From Leishmania infantum JPCM5 (lineage: Eukaryota; Euglenozoa; Kinetoplastea; Trypanosomatida; Trypanosomatidae), in NCBI RefSeq assembly GCF_000002875.2, contig NC_009414.2:1132155-1196154 (forward strand): a DNA stretch of 64,000 nt, read 5' to 3'. This document shows, in pieces, positions 40,241-48,869 of this stretch (position 1 is the first letter of the stretch; each line of letters opens with the position of its first letter). Below the pieces are notes generated by a model. That model was given only the letters and a program-made list of their open reading frames with translations. It was not told the origin of the DNA and searched no databases. The translations under genes were made by a program, and so were the position numbers.

Positions 40241-41827
40241 GGCTGTGAGAGAGGAGAGGGGAGACGGGTAATGCGCTGTTCCACCGCAGCGCCTGAATGG
40301 AAAGAGGAATGTGAAAAATGAGGGGAGGGGCGATGCCGACAATGAACGATGTACCTCAGCTGCACGTGGCTTCGGCGCGGCGACTGAGGGGTGCTGTGCA
40401 CAATACAGCACACTCAAGAGGGAGGTGGCAGGAAACGAACGAAACCAATAGAAAGAAGGTAAATAAAAAGTCAGTGAGAAGACGCCGAGCCCCGAAGAGC
40501 GAGATAGAAAGCTAGCGCTGGAAACGATACTATGAAATTCACTCCCATATACGTTTTGGCGTGTGCTCTTGTCAATAGGGAGGCTGAAAGGAGGGAGGAA
40601 GCACCAAATTCGAGCAGATGCAGTTCACACGTCGCTTCGCCAAAGCTAATGTCAAAAAACGCGGAAGGAGAGAGAGAGAGAAACGCGCTCGCTGCCGCGC
40701 TGGGAAGGAAGGGACAAGCTAGTAAGGATCCAATAAGAAAGAAGCGCGAAAGGGAAAGAAAATGCGCGAAAGAGAGAGATATCGAGCTGTACCCGTGAAA
40801 GATGGGGAGAAGAAATGCGTGCAAGCTCGAATCAGGTGGTACCGGTCGTAATTAGCTGACTGGGGTACGTTTGATGGAGTGTCTGTTTCCGCACAACGGT
40901 ATCGATGCATTCAGGAAGGGGATCTATGCGGATGGAGCGGAAAGCCAGCACCGCGGCAAACGAGACAGGGGAGAGGGGGAGAAAAGCGAGGAAAAAAAAA
41001 AGAGGAAAGTCCGAAAGAGAAACGGCGACAGGAGGAGGGGCAGGAGGTAGAGAGAAAAAGGAACAAAGACGCAGTAGAAGGAAAGAAGGGAGAAAGATAC
41101 AAAACACGAGAGAGGCAAAGAGGAAAGAGACGGTTGTAATTTTTTGTTTCCTGTTGCGCGGGGCGGGAGAGTAAAGAGAAAATGTGATGATACGAGCGAT
41201 TTCATTCTGTGCACGTATGTGTGTGTGCGTTTGGCCATGCATGAAGCGGTTTCATCGCACAACCGTGAGCAGATGCGTGCCGCGCGGCAGGCATTGGTAC
41301 GATTTTTTTTTCGGCGACATAAGGAGAGGAGTCAGGGAGGAGTGCAAATAGAAGAACCAACACAATAGTGAAGCACGTAATCACTTAGGATCGAGAAGCC
41401 TGATGGCACGAAATTCACCAAAGGATCTCTGACGTGCAATGCGGAGGGGGGGGCATAGCCTTGCGCACGCCAGTCATATGCAGAAAAGGAACGCGAAGGC
41501 GACACGCGAAACGCATCGATGGCGACACGTGCCCTTACACGTCTGTAGTTTGACTGCCATGAGCAGCAATGACGTATCCATACGAAGGACAGCGGTGTGC
41601 GAGTTGCCGCACGGTTGAGACGGAGCGCATAGCCTGCCTCCTGCATCCTGTCCTCACACGCCCGAAGTTTAACTCAGGCCATCCGGATTTGCCTCTACAC
41701 ACCGAAGGCCTTCTTCCCGTCTTTTTTTGTTTCTATGTTTTCTTCGAAGAGAAACTCAAAGTAAAAAAATCAGGTTGGCAAGAGCGTCATGTGTGAATCA
41801 TCCTTGCCTCCGCGCGCAGTTTTTCCT
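40241..41827. other. Intergenic region (1.6 kb)
   Basis: Spacer between S26 and HMGR; purine-rich on the plus strand with strong CT-rich tracts on the transcribed strand. Holds the candidate HMGR trans-splice acceptor. No gene seen. Confidence 0.6.
40293..40294 (-). promoter_or_regulatory. Candidate trans-splice acceptor for HMGR
   Basis: On the minus strand CACATTCCTCTTTCCATTCAG ends in AG here; it follows a good pyrimidine tract and leaves a 5' UTR of about 52 nt before the ATG at 40240. Confidence 0.45.
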
Positions 41828-42166
41828 TTACTTCTTGCCAGCCGGGCGGAACGGCACCTTCCTCGTGTAGCGTATCTTGCGGTTTCCGACCGGGCGAGCG
41901 CGCACGGTGCGGCTGTGGATAGCGCACGCTATGCAGAAGCGCTGCTTCATGTACAGCTTCGGCATCGGGAAGTTTGCACCGTACACCGGGGACGCCTCCG
42001 CCACATCGCGGGCGGAAGCGGCATCCAGCATGCGGCGCACCACAAAGCGGCCGACGGCCTTGTCCTTCGGGGTCAGACGACCGCAGTTGAAGCAGTGGAT
42101 CGGCTTGACGCGACCGCGGCTGTGCGCGGGCTTCGAACGTCCGTGGTTGCGGCGCTTGGTCGTCAT
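41828..42166 (-). CDS. RPS26: 40S ribosomal protein S26 (eS26)
   Basis: Component of the small cytosolic ribosomal subunit near the mRNA exit channel. 112 residues, close to the eukaryotic norm of 115-119. Seen: start MTTKRRNHGRSKPAHSRGRV (human MTKKRRNNGRAKKGRGHV), two zinc-type CxxC pairs (C25/C28 in IHCFNCGR and C78/C81 in FCIACAIHS), the block PKLYMKQRFC, and the basic tail RKVPFRPAGKK. The ATG at 42166 matches the family start exactly; open frame upstream is UTR. Confidence 0.97.
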   Translation of the reverse strand: MTTKRRNHGRSKPAHSRGRVKPIHCFNCGRLTPKDKAVGRFVVRRMLDAASARDVAEASPVYGANFPMPKLYMKQRFCIACAIHSRTVRARPVGNRKIRYTRKVPFRPAGKK

Positions 42167-42187
42167 GTTGTTGTCACACACAATTCG

Positions 42188-42189
42188 CT
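42188..42189 (-). promoter_or_regulatory. Candidate trans-splice acceptor for RPS26
   Basis: The first AG on the minus strand after the pyrimidine tract CGTCCCACCCCTTTCCTG. It would leave a 21-nt 5' UTR, short as usual for ribosomal protein mRNAs. Confidence 0.5.
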
Positions 42190-42764
42190 GTGTAGGTGTG
42201 TGTTCGGTCAGGAAAGGGGTGGGACGGAGTCGTGATGTGTTGAAAGCGTGTTGGTTTGCATGAAATGGGGAGGGGTGAAAAAGTTTGGGTGCATGTGCGG
42301 GTGAGTTGAGGCACACAAAAGAGAGAGATAAGAAGACGTCATGAGAAACGTGCAAACGGCGATGCAGCAGGGAAGGCACCGCAGTATGGATTGAAGGTGC
42401 CAGCCCCTCAGGCAGACGAATCGTGTATGCTTACGCCTTGCCAGCAGGTGGCGCAAAACAAAAACGCACACTCAAAAACGACTGCCTGATGTTCCAGATC
42501 TGGAGACAAGCGGCAACGCCATGTCACAGAAAGTTCTTCTGAGAGATACTCAGGTTGCGCACACACAGGGAGAGATTGAGCTCACAATAATCAGCGACTC
42601 CGAGAAAAGGTGAGTAATCACCTGGAAAACAGTGAAAAAAGAGACACCGGAAGTACACCAAAGAAGAGCAACTTACAGATGAGCAAAGAGAAAAAGGGAA
42701 AGGAAAGCTGACCACTAGCTACAAGTGGGTGCAGTGCGTTCTAAAAGCGACGCGCTTTTTGTTT

Positions 42765-42790
42765 CCCCGTTTACTCCTGTTTAAACGGGG
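42765..42790. other. Perfect 9-bp hairpin CCCCGTTTA / TAAACGGGG
   Basis: Stem arms 42765-42773 and 42782-42790 around an 8-nt loop. It lies about 45-70 nt downstream of the FKBP15-like stop, inside its probable 3' UTR. Confidence 0.65.
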
Positions 42791-42832
42791 TTGTTTGAGG
42801 TTGTGAGAGATGTTCACGCAAGCGAACAAGTC

Positions 42833-45484
42833 CTAGAAAGAAGGTTGCCGCTGATGCGCAGTGGCCTCCGTTCCCCCGGCTGCACCGCTGTCACCTAAGT
42901 ATCGGATCTTCGTCGAAGGAAACTTGACGCGCTGTCGTGGTGACGCCTTTTGAATAGCCGCCGTGTCCTGCGGCTCGCTTTGCTGAGACTCTGCCACCTC
43001 AGCGGGTTGGGCAGGGGCTACTGGAGCCGGCGGCAACGCAAGCGAAGGCGCAGGAATGACGGACTCTACCTCCCCAGGAGCCGCCGGCGTTGCTGACGGA
43101 ATCGGCGCTGGCGTTTCTGCCGTGATGGATGTAGTTGTCTCCGTCAAAACTGGAAGGCGGTGATGCACTGCTGGGTTCAGTAACACCTTGGTTCCCATGG
43201 TCTCTGCGGAAAGTACGGGACCTTTGCTCATCGGGGCATAGGGGAACGGTGGACGGAGCGGTGGCATGTAGGTGGGTTGATTGTACACGCTTGCTCGCAC
43301 CCATGCCGCCACAGCAGCCCGTTCGTCTCGCGCCAGCTGCGCTTCCCTCGCGCTCTCCATCTGCTGGAAGCGGAAGGGATCAAACTCTGCCCCGGACTCG
43401 GCAGCCCGCATCATTGCTGCCAAGCAGGGCTGACTGATTGAGGCGGCTCCACACAAGCGGATGAGGCGAACGAGCCGCTGGTACACCTCACCGACCTTGA
43501 CAGCGTGCTCCTCTTGCGCCGCTTCAAGCTGGGTCGAGAGGGTGTTGTTGTCATGAAGGACTCGCGCCAATGAAGTTTGGAGGGACTCTATCTCAGAGGT
43601 GAGACGGCGCTCATCCGCCTCGTTTGCGGCGCAGTTAGCCTGCACACGCACCTGCAACGCCGCTGCCTCAGCCTTGCATCGCTGCGCGTTCACCGCCATG
43701 TCGTGCGCAATCACATCCCCTTCGTTGGCAGCGTCCGCAAGCCCCTCCTCCACGCCCTGTGCCATGCCTTGCTCGTAGGCTTCCGTCGAAACCCTCTCCT
43801 TTGCTTCTTCATACTGCCGATCACGTGCGGCCAACTCTTCAATGAGGTCCTGCTTGAGCTGCCTTAGTTCAATCGCCGCCTGCTCTCGCTCCTGCTGTAT
43901 AAGCTGGGCGTAGTGCGTTCTGTCGCTCTCCGTCTTTGCTCTAATCTGCTGCGTCAGTGACTCCTTGAGCTGCATATCGTCCTCAAGATTGCGCAGCTCC
44001 TCTTGTAAGGGTGCCAATTTTGACTCTAAGAGCTTGCGCCTGGCTACCTCTTCACTGTATTTCTCCTGGAGCCTCAGCAGCCTCTCCTCGTGCTTCTCAT
44101 GATCTGTGATGGAGAGCGTCAGACGCAGCTTTTCTTCCTTCACTTTTAAGGCTGTCAAGCGAAAAGTATCTTCGAGACAGCAGAGGAGTCGACCCAAATC
44201 CTCTATCTCACCATTGAGCCGAACAATTCGCGCCTGCGTGTCAGCAAGCTGCCGATCCAGCTCGATGCGCTCGCCGGCGCTATCATCAAGAGCCGCCTTC
44301 GCCTCCTCCCCCAATGTTTTCGTCGTCTGCAGAAACTTGGCGAGCCGCGCCTCCAACACTTGATTTCGTGCCTCTGTTTCACCAATGAGGGCTCTCTTGT
44401 CCTCCAATACCTTTTTCTTAGTGTCACCCTCGGCAAGAAGGTGCTCGATCGAGTACTCGATTTGTGCCCTCGTCAAGCTCTGCGTTCCAGACTGGCGCTC
44501 GTGACGTTTCAGGTCAGCGCAAAGGCTGTCCAGCTCGCGGCGAGTGTCACGCAGCTGCTGTGTGAGAGTAAACACCTGATCGCGCAGCCTGTCCACCAGC
44601 AAAAACTGCTCCTTGCTGAAGCCGCTTGCCATCATCGCCGAGTGTCCATCTGCGAAGCCAGAGTTTATGGCGAGAGGCTGCGCCGGCGAGCCCGTAGCCG
44701 TTCCACCATCACCCCCGGTCAAAAGCAGCTGACCTCTCTCCTTGGCGCTTCTGTGGGACTGGGATGTTGAGGTTTGCTGATCCTTGCGGCGAATAACCTC
44801 AACATAAAAGCACATGTTGACATTTGGCCCGCGTCCACGTTTTGCTCTGAGAGGGATCACCATGAGGCGTTGCCCTCCTTCTCTCATACCAACTGTCATG
44901 CCCTCGAAGCCCCGCATCGACGCCATCACACATTGATGGCTGGCTGGCGCCGTGAATTTCACAGCATCCTCGCTCTCCTTCTCCAGCAAGCTGCCAAGAC
45001 GCGGTAGTCCGTCGCTGGAGTCGCTAGACTGCACCACCCATACACGGTAGAGGGCCTTGACGAGGTCGCCGACAAAGATCTGCTTGTTCTCCTTGCCCTT
45101 CACAACATCACAGGAGAGGATGCTGTCCGTCGGTTCGCCGGCCGCGCCAAACATGGCGACTGCAACCTGCGCACAGAATTCAATGGCGGCATCCTCTGCA
45201 GCAAACTGCAAAGACCAGTAGTGACTTTTCTCATCACGAAATGTGACGTACGCGCCGTCACGAGCGATGTGAGCTCCAGCATCATTGCTCGGCGATATAG
45301 TTGCGGTGCAGATGTATTTGTTGTCACGATAGCAGCCAAGCTTAAAAGTTGTGTCGTTCGCCTTGCTCCCAATGAGCGCACAGCTCACCGGTCCATACTC
45401 GTCATACGTTCCGGCAGTCTCAGAAAACGAGTACAACACCACATTTACAATGCACGTGCAGTCAGCCGCTGGCATGAGCTCCAT
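42833..45484 (-). CDS. FKBP15/WAFL-like protein: N-terminal WH1-like region, FKBP-like domain, long coiled coil
   Basis: 883 residues. The first 115 resemble a WH1/EVH1-type region (FKLGCYRDNKYICTATI, HYWSLQFAAEDAAIEFC). Residues 118-235 look like an FKBP fold: DSILSCDVVKGKENKQIFVGDLV, then the family turn GFEGMTVGMREGGQRLMVIP (192-211) and a closing strand CFYVEVIRRK. Residues about 285-690 are coiled coil and the tail (from about 720) is rich in Pro and Ala. This order matches remembered FKBP15 (WAFL), an animal endosome/actin-associated protein. The FKBP active-site aromatic residues are not obviously kept, so isomerase activity is doubtful. Start ATG at 45484 begins MELMPAADC. A purely structural (cytoskeletal or endosomal) role is inference. 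Confidence 0.65.
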   Translation of the reverse strand: MELMPAADCTCIVNVVLYSFSETAGTYDEYGPVSCALIGSKANDTTFKLGCYRDNKYICTATISPSNDAGAHIARDGAYVTFRDEKSHYWSLQFAAEDAAIEFCAQVAVAMFGAAGEPTDSILSCDVVKGKENKQIFVGDLVKALYRVWVVQSSDSSDGLPRLGSLLEKESEDAVKFTAPASHQCVMASMRGFEGMTVGMREGGQRLMVIPLRAKRGRGPNVNMCFYVEVIRRKDQQTSTSQSHRSAKERGQLLLTGGDGGTATGSPAQPLAINSGFADGHSAMMASGFSKEQFLLVDRLRDQVFTLTQQLRDTRRELDSLCADLKRHERQSGTQSLTRAQIEYSIEHLLAEGDTKKKVLEDKRALIGETEARNQVLEARLAKFLQTTKTLGEEAKAALDDSAGERIELDRQLADTQARIVRLNGEIEDLGRLLCCLEDTFRLTALKVKEEKLRLTLSITDHEKHEERLLRLQEKYSEEVARRKLLESKLAPLQEELRNLEDDMQLKESLTQQIRAKTESDRTHYAQLIQQEREQAAIELRQLKQDLIEELAARDRQYEEAKERVSTEAYEQGMAQGVEEGLADAANEGDVIAHDMAVNAQRCKAEAAALQVRVQANCAANEADERRLTSEIESLQTSLARVLHDNNTLSTQLEAAQEEHAVKVGEVYQRLVRLIRLCGAASISQPCLAAMMRAAESGAEFDPFRFQQMESAREAQLARDERAAVAAWVRASVYNQPTYMPPLRPPFPYAPMSKGPVLSAETMGTKVLLNPAVHHRLPVLTETTTSITAETPAPIPSATPAAPGEVESVIPAPSLALPPAPVAPAQPAEVAESQQSEPQDTAAIQKASPRQRVKFPSTKIRYLGDSGAAGGTEATAHQRQPSF

Positions 45485-45912
45485 ATAAAGCCTCTAGAAA
45501 AATACAAACAGAAAACAAGTACTGCAAAGAGAAACGGATGGAGGAACTGTAAGTGAGGAAGCGCAGATAAGGTCAACTAGGAGGCACTTACGAGCGCATG
45601 TCGCGGCTACTCGCTCATCTGAAAGCACCACAATTGCCTGTCATGTGTAGCCACGAAGAGGAGTCGATAACAGCCGGGAAAACAAAAACAGACATGGCAT
45701 CAAGGTGATAAAGCACGCTTACTCCACAGCTGTCTCAGACACTGAAATGATTCAGCCTTCCAAGTCATGATTCTGATAAACTGCTTGTCGTCTGTATGTT
45801 TTTTTTTTTATGTGCGTCACCCAACAACGACAAGACAACCTTCGCTGAAAGAAAAACACCTGAGATGCGGCACATACACGATGCGCAGATTTTCATCGGC
45901 GTCGAAGCTTCG
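45485..45912. other. Intergenic region (0.43 kb)
   Basis: Spacer between two minus-strand genes, less low-complexity and more AT-rich than spacers further left. No feature beyond an A/T run at 45801-45811. Confidence 0.6.
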
Positions 45913-47157
45913 CTAAAGCGTCAGCCACTCTTCCTCATTTACTGTCTTCTCCAACTCGCAGTAGTCCACATCCTGTGCATCAAGCTCCTTCTCGTACAAA
46001 GAAATCCACGGCACTGCCTCCTTCACAGAAGCTGGTGACATATCCAAAACGGTCTCCGTAAGGCGACGAAGCGAGCTCGAGTCTACGTAGTTCGGCGGAA
46101 GCAGAAGGTTGCGGATGCGCACCTTGTCGAGCGGAATGCCCAGAACAAAGCTGCAGCGCCTCGCAATTCCCTCGAGTTGCTTGTTGTGCGGCACTTGCCG
46201 TTTGCGGAGCCAGTGATTGTCAGCTGAGATTGTAATCAGAAAAATGTCGCTTCCGCGGACGTACATAAAGTCAGGCAGTCCATAGATGGAGTCGTCGTGC
46301 GTGATCTGATTCTTGCTGTCCCCGTAATCAAACAATGTCTCTTTGCTCGCGCTCACATACAAAAGAACGCGTCCATTGGAAACGGGGTTTGAAATGCTAT
46401 TCTTCTTGGACAGACAGTGAATGAGAAAGCGGCCTAATGAAGGTCGGTATCCTGAAACTACATTGAGTCCTAGAAAGTCGTGGATTAAATCAATTTGCGG
46501 ATAGCGAGAAAGAATGTACGCCTGCAGCTCGGCAAATGGGTTCGCTTCGTCGACATAGAGCTTTCCAGTCGACGGGTCTTGAACAATTATGTTGCTGAAC
46601 GCCTCATCAAATGTACCTTGCATGCCCATGCCGTAAATGCAACAAAGTCGCTCCAGCAAGCGATGATCTCGAGAACCGTACACCTCTAGGCGCAGAAAAG
46701 CGTCTCGGAGCTCCTTTGCCTTGTTGACCTCGCCTTTCCATCGAAGTTTGGAAGCCTCTTCCTGAAGCCACGCACGGTTCTTCTCCCTAACACTCTCCGG
46801 CGAAATACCGGTTATGGCTGCCACTATTTGAATATCACCCAAAACGTGCTTGTGCTCTTCTGCTCGATTCAGGCAAAGAGCTTTGAGTGTCTCGTGCTGT
46901 AGCATTACCTTTTCTCGCTCTGATGGGTAGAGAAGAGGCGGAACTCGAAACTCCCACCTGTTCAGGCGCCACTTCGCAATGTAAGACTCCGTCTTCTCCA
47001 GCAAAGTGAGATCGTCTTTCACCACTGTGAGATCCCCATACTTTGCTAGCATATCCTTGTGCTTGAGCGCCTTCGCTCCATAAGTCGCATGCCATCGTGT
47101 TGCGCCAACGCTTCGCACTCGTTGCGTTCCATCGAAAAGGCGCAACAGCGCTTTCAT
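45913..47157 (-). CDS. Hypothetical protein, 414 residues, probably mitochondrial
   Basis: Starts MKALLRLFDGTQRVRSVGATRWHATYG, a basic, acid-poor leader with the Ser/Arg/Ala make-up of a mitochondrial targeting peptide. The rest is well mixed, without low-complexity or membrane segments. Recognisable only as blocks: ETESYIAKWRLNRWEFRVPP-like Arg/Trp-rich region (about 56-74), QIVAAITGISPESVREKN, CCIYGMGMQGTFDEAF and an acidic C-terminus. I know no named family for it; mitochondrial ribosome or RNA-processing proteins of trypanosomatids often look like this, but that is inference. Codons are noticeably richer in A/T at third positions than in genes left of 45 kb. Confidence 0.75.
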   Translation of the reverse strand: MKALLRLFDGTQRVRSVGATRWHATYGAKALKHKDMLAKYGDLTVVKDDLTLLEKTESYIAKWRLNRWEFRVPPLLYPSEREKVMLQHETLKALCLNRAEEHKHVLGDIQIVAAITGISPESVREKNRAWLQEEASKLRWKGEVNKAKELRDAFLRLEVYGSRDHRLLERLCCIYGMGMQGTFDEAFSNIIVQDPSTGKLYVDEANPFAELQAYILSRYPQIDLIHDFLGLNVVSGYRPSLGRFLIHCLSKKNSISNPVSNGRVLLYVSASKETLFDYGDSKNQITHDDSIYGLPDFMYVRGSDIFLITISADNHWLRKRQVPHNKQLEGIARRCSFVLGIPLDKVRIRNLLLPPNYVDSSSLRRLTETVLDMSPASVKEAVPWISLYEKELDAQDVDYCELEKTVNEEEWLTL

Positions 47158-47755
47158 AATGCTGTCTATTCTTGCAAACTAAGAGTAGGTGCAAACAGAC
47201 GCATACATACATCTGTATATATATATATATATACACATAATATTTGCGTGGGCGAAAGGCATAGCAGGAGATGACGAGTAAAAGAAAGGTATCGAAGGTA
47301 TCATTGCGCTCACATACTTCGCCGGATTAAGCAACACCGCAAATGAAAATAGGCCTGCCCTGGTCATATAGACCTTTTCCAGTGCACAGATATGTGATAT
47401 CGTGCTGGAGGGAAAGGGTCCTTGCTGAGAATTTCAGCTACTCTGCAAAGATCACAAGAGAAAAAGCACCATGCAACTGGCAGATCACCTTATATTTCCA
47501 TTCCTTTTTTCTTGCGGCCTCCCTTATCCCTACTATAGTACAAGTTTCACTGTAGATGCGACAAATGAGACTTCGATATGCTTGGCACACAAAGTGGCTA
47601 TAAAAAAAAAACTACCGACAGAGACCTTCGCTGGAGGTTGGAAAAGACCGTTCTCCTCATCCAACTTACGTCTCGAACATTTATGTAGAGAAGCTCAAAG
47701 AAAAACCTACTAGCAGATTCTTCAAAAGGAGAAGCAGGAAAGCGGTCGTAGAAAT
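47158..47755. other. Intergenic region (0.6 kb)
   Basis: AT-rich spacer with a (TA)n tract (47215-47233) about 60 bp upstream of the 414-residue gene's start. No gene seen. Confidence 0.6.
47215..47233. repeat. (TA)n microsatellite
   Basis: About nine TA units in the 5' spacer of the 414-residue gene; flanked by CATACATACAT on one side and ACACATA on the other. Confidence 0.85.
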
Positions 47756-48181
47756 TTAAAAGGACTCCTTCGAGTGTATGTGGCGCAGCCACTCTGCATC
47801 AAGGGTGCTGCCGCCCCATTCGATGTAGTGATTGTCCATTGGCGAGTGCATCATCGCGTCGAGATATGGTTTTTCTCCGTATTCACCAAATGCGTTGGCG
47901 GCGATAAATTTAGGCAGGCCAAACGGGAACACAAAGTAGCACGGAAAGAACCACATTAATAGACGGCGAAACATCTCCCAAGTCGTTTCGTAGCGGCGAT
48001 TGTCACGGTCAATCCAAAGCTCCTGACGGCCATAGCCCCAAAACATCCAGAAATTCAGCTGGTACTGATGGAAAACAGATGTGTTCGGAGCCTCTCGTGG
48101 ATAGTTGAACGGGTACTTGGCCTCATTGTGCATCTCAAACTCCTGGTAGCGGTACAGCTTCGCGGCCGTGCGGCGAAACAT
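47756..48181 (-). CDS. Hypothetical small mitochondrial protein, 141 residues, one possible membrane span
   Basis: Starts MFRRTAAKLYRYQEFEMHN, a short basic leader, and ends RHIHSKESF. It is rich in aromatic residues (NFWMFWGYGRQELW, MFRRLLMWFFPCYFVFPFG). The second of these is hydrophobic enough to be a single membrane span (about 78-97). Size, leader and aromatic content suggest an inner-membrane subunit of a respiratory or ATP synthase complex; this is inference and I recognise no family. The ATG at 48181 is chosen over open frame upstream because it starts the leader. The next gene upstream is another small protein of similar character. Confidence 0.72.
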   Translation of the reverse strand: MFRRTAAKLYRYQEFEMHNEAKYPFNYPREAPNTSVFHQYQLNFWMFWGYGRQELWIDRDNRRYETTWEMFRRLLMWFFPCYFVFPFGLPKFIAANAFGEYGEKPYLDAMMHSPMDNHYIEWGGSTLDAEWLRHIHSKESF

Positions 48182-48581
48182 CTTTGCAGTCCTAAAACCT
48201 AAAAAGAGGAACACTCTAAGCAGCTTTTATGCCCGCTGAGCATGCTACAGGGAAAGGCAATGGAGAGGGCACGAGGTGACAAGATACACAAAGGAGATCA
48301 GGAAAGCTGGAAATTAAGGTATGCATTCCTACTCATAGTCATTCACACAGGAGCGTGTTGAAAAGGAATGAGCAGAACGCTGCAAGAGGTCCTATCGGCT
48401 CAAGCAACAGCTCTTGTGACATCGGTGCAGCAGAAGAGCAATCCAGTGGCGCCAAGAGTACAATGACATGTATATTGAAGTCCCGCACTTATGCAGACTC
48501 TTGCATTTGTTTCTTTAACTCACGCCAAACCCATCAACAGTGCTGTGAACGTCTCCTCAGAAAGATCCTTGAGACTAATGC
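48182..48581. other. Intergenic region (0.4 kb)
   Basis: Spacer between two small minus-strand genes. Nothing notable seen. Confidence 0.6.
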
Positions 48582-48869
48582 TTAGCGATCCTCGTCGTCA
48601 GCGTCGAAAATGCCCTCACCGAGTTTCCACCACGCCAGCGTGTAGTACATGTGGAGATCGTGATGCTTTTCAGCTTCGTTAAGATCGCTCCAGCCCTCTC
48701 CGGCGACGGGCCAATGGTACATGGAACGATATGTCGAAAAGTACCAAGGAATGTTCTTGTCCAGCTTCTTCACAAATCCAGGCTCCTTCATACCGTGAGG
48801 AAACTCGCCTCGTGTGGTGAGCTCCAGGTTGGCGTATTTCATGCAGTACCGGCTGGATCTTCGAAGCAT
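48582..48869 (-). CDS. Hypothetical small protein, 95 residues, first gene of the minus-strand array
   Basis: Reads MLRRSSRYCMKYANLEL at the start and GIFDADDEDR at the end. The leader MLRRSSR is short and basic, compatible with mitochondrial import. Aromatic blocks PWYFSTYRSMYHWP and HHDLHMYYTLAWWKLGEG resemble the style of its downstream neighbour. No membrane segment and no known domain. It is the gene nearest the divergent strand-switch region, so it should be the first transcribed on this side. Coding status rests on the ATG, lack of low complexity and position; moderately sure. Confidence 0.68.
   Translation of the reverse strand: MLRRSSRYCMKYANLELTTRGEFPHGMKEPGFVKKLDKNIPWYFSTYRSMYHWPVAGEGWSDLNEAEKHHDLHMYYTLAWWKLGEGIFDADDEDR

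Larger units (their letters stand above)
42167..42832. other. Intergenic region (0.67 kb)
   Basis: Short spacer between the FKBP15-like gene and S26. Contains the S26 acceptor (42189-42188) and a 9-bp hairpin close to the FKBP15-like stop codon. Confidence 0.6.
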
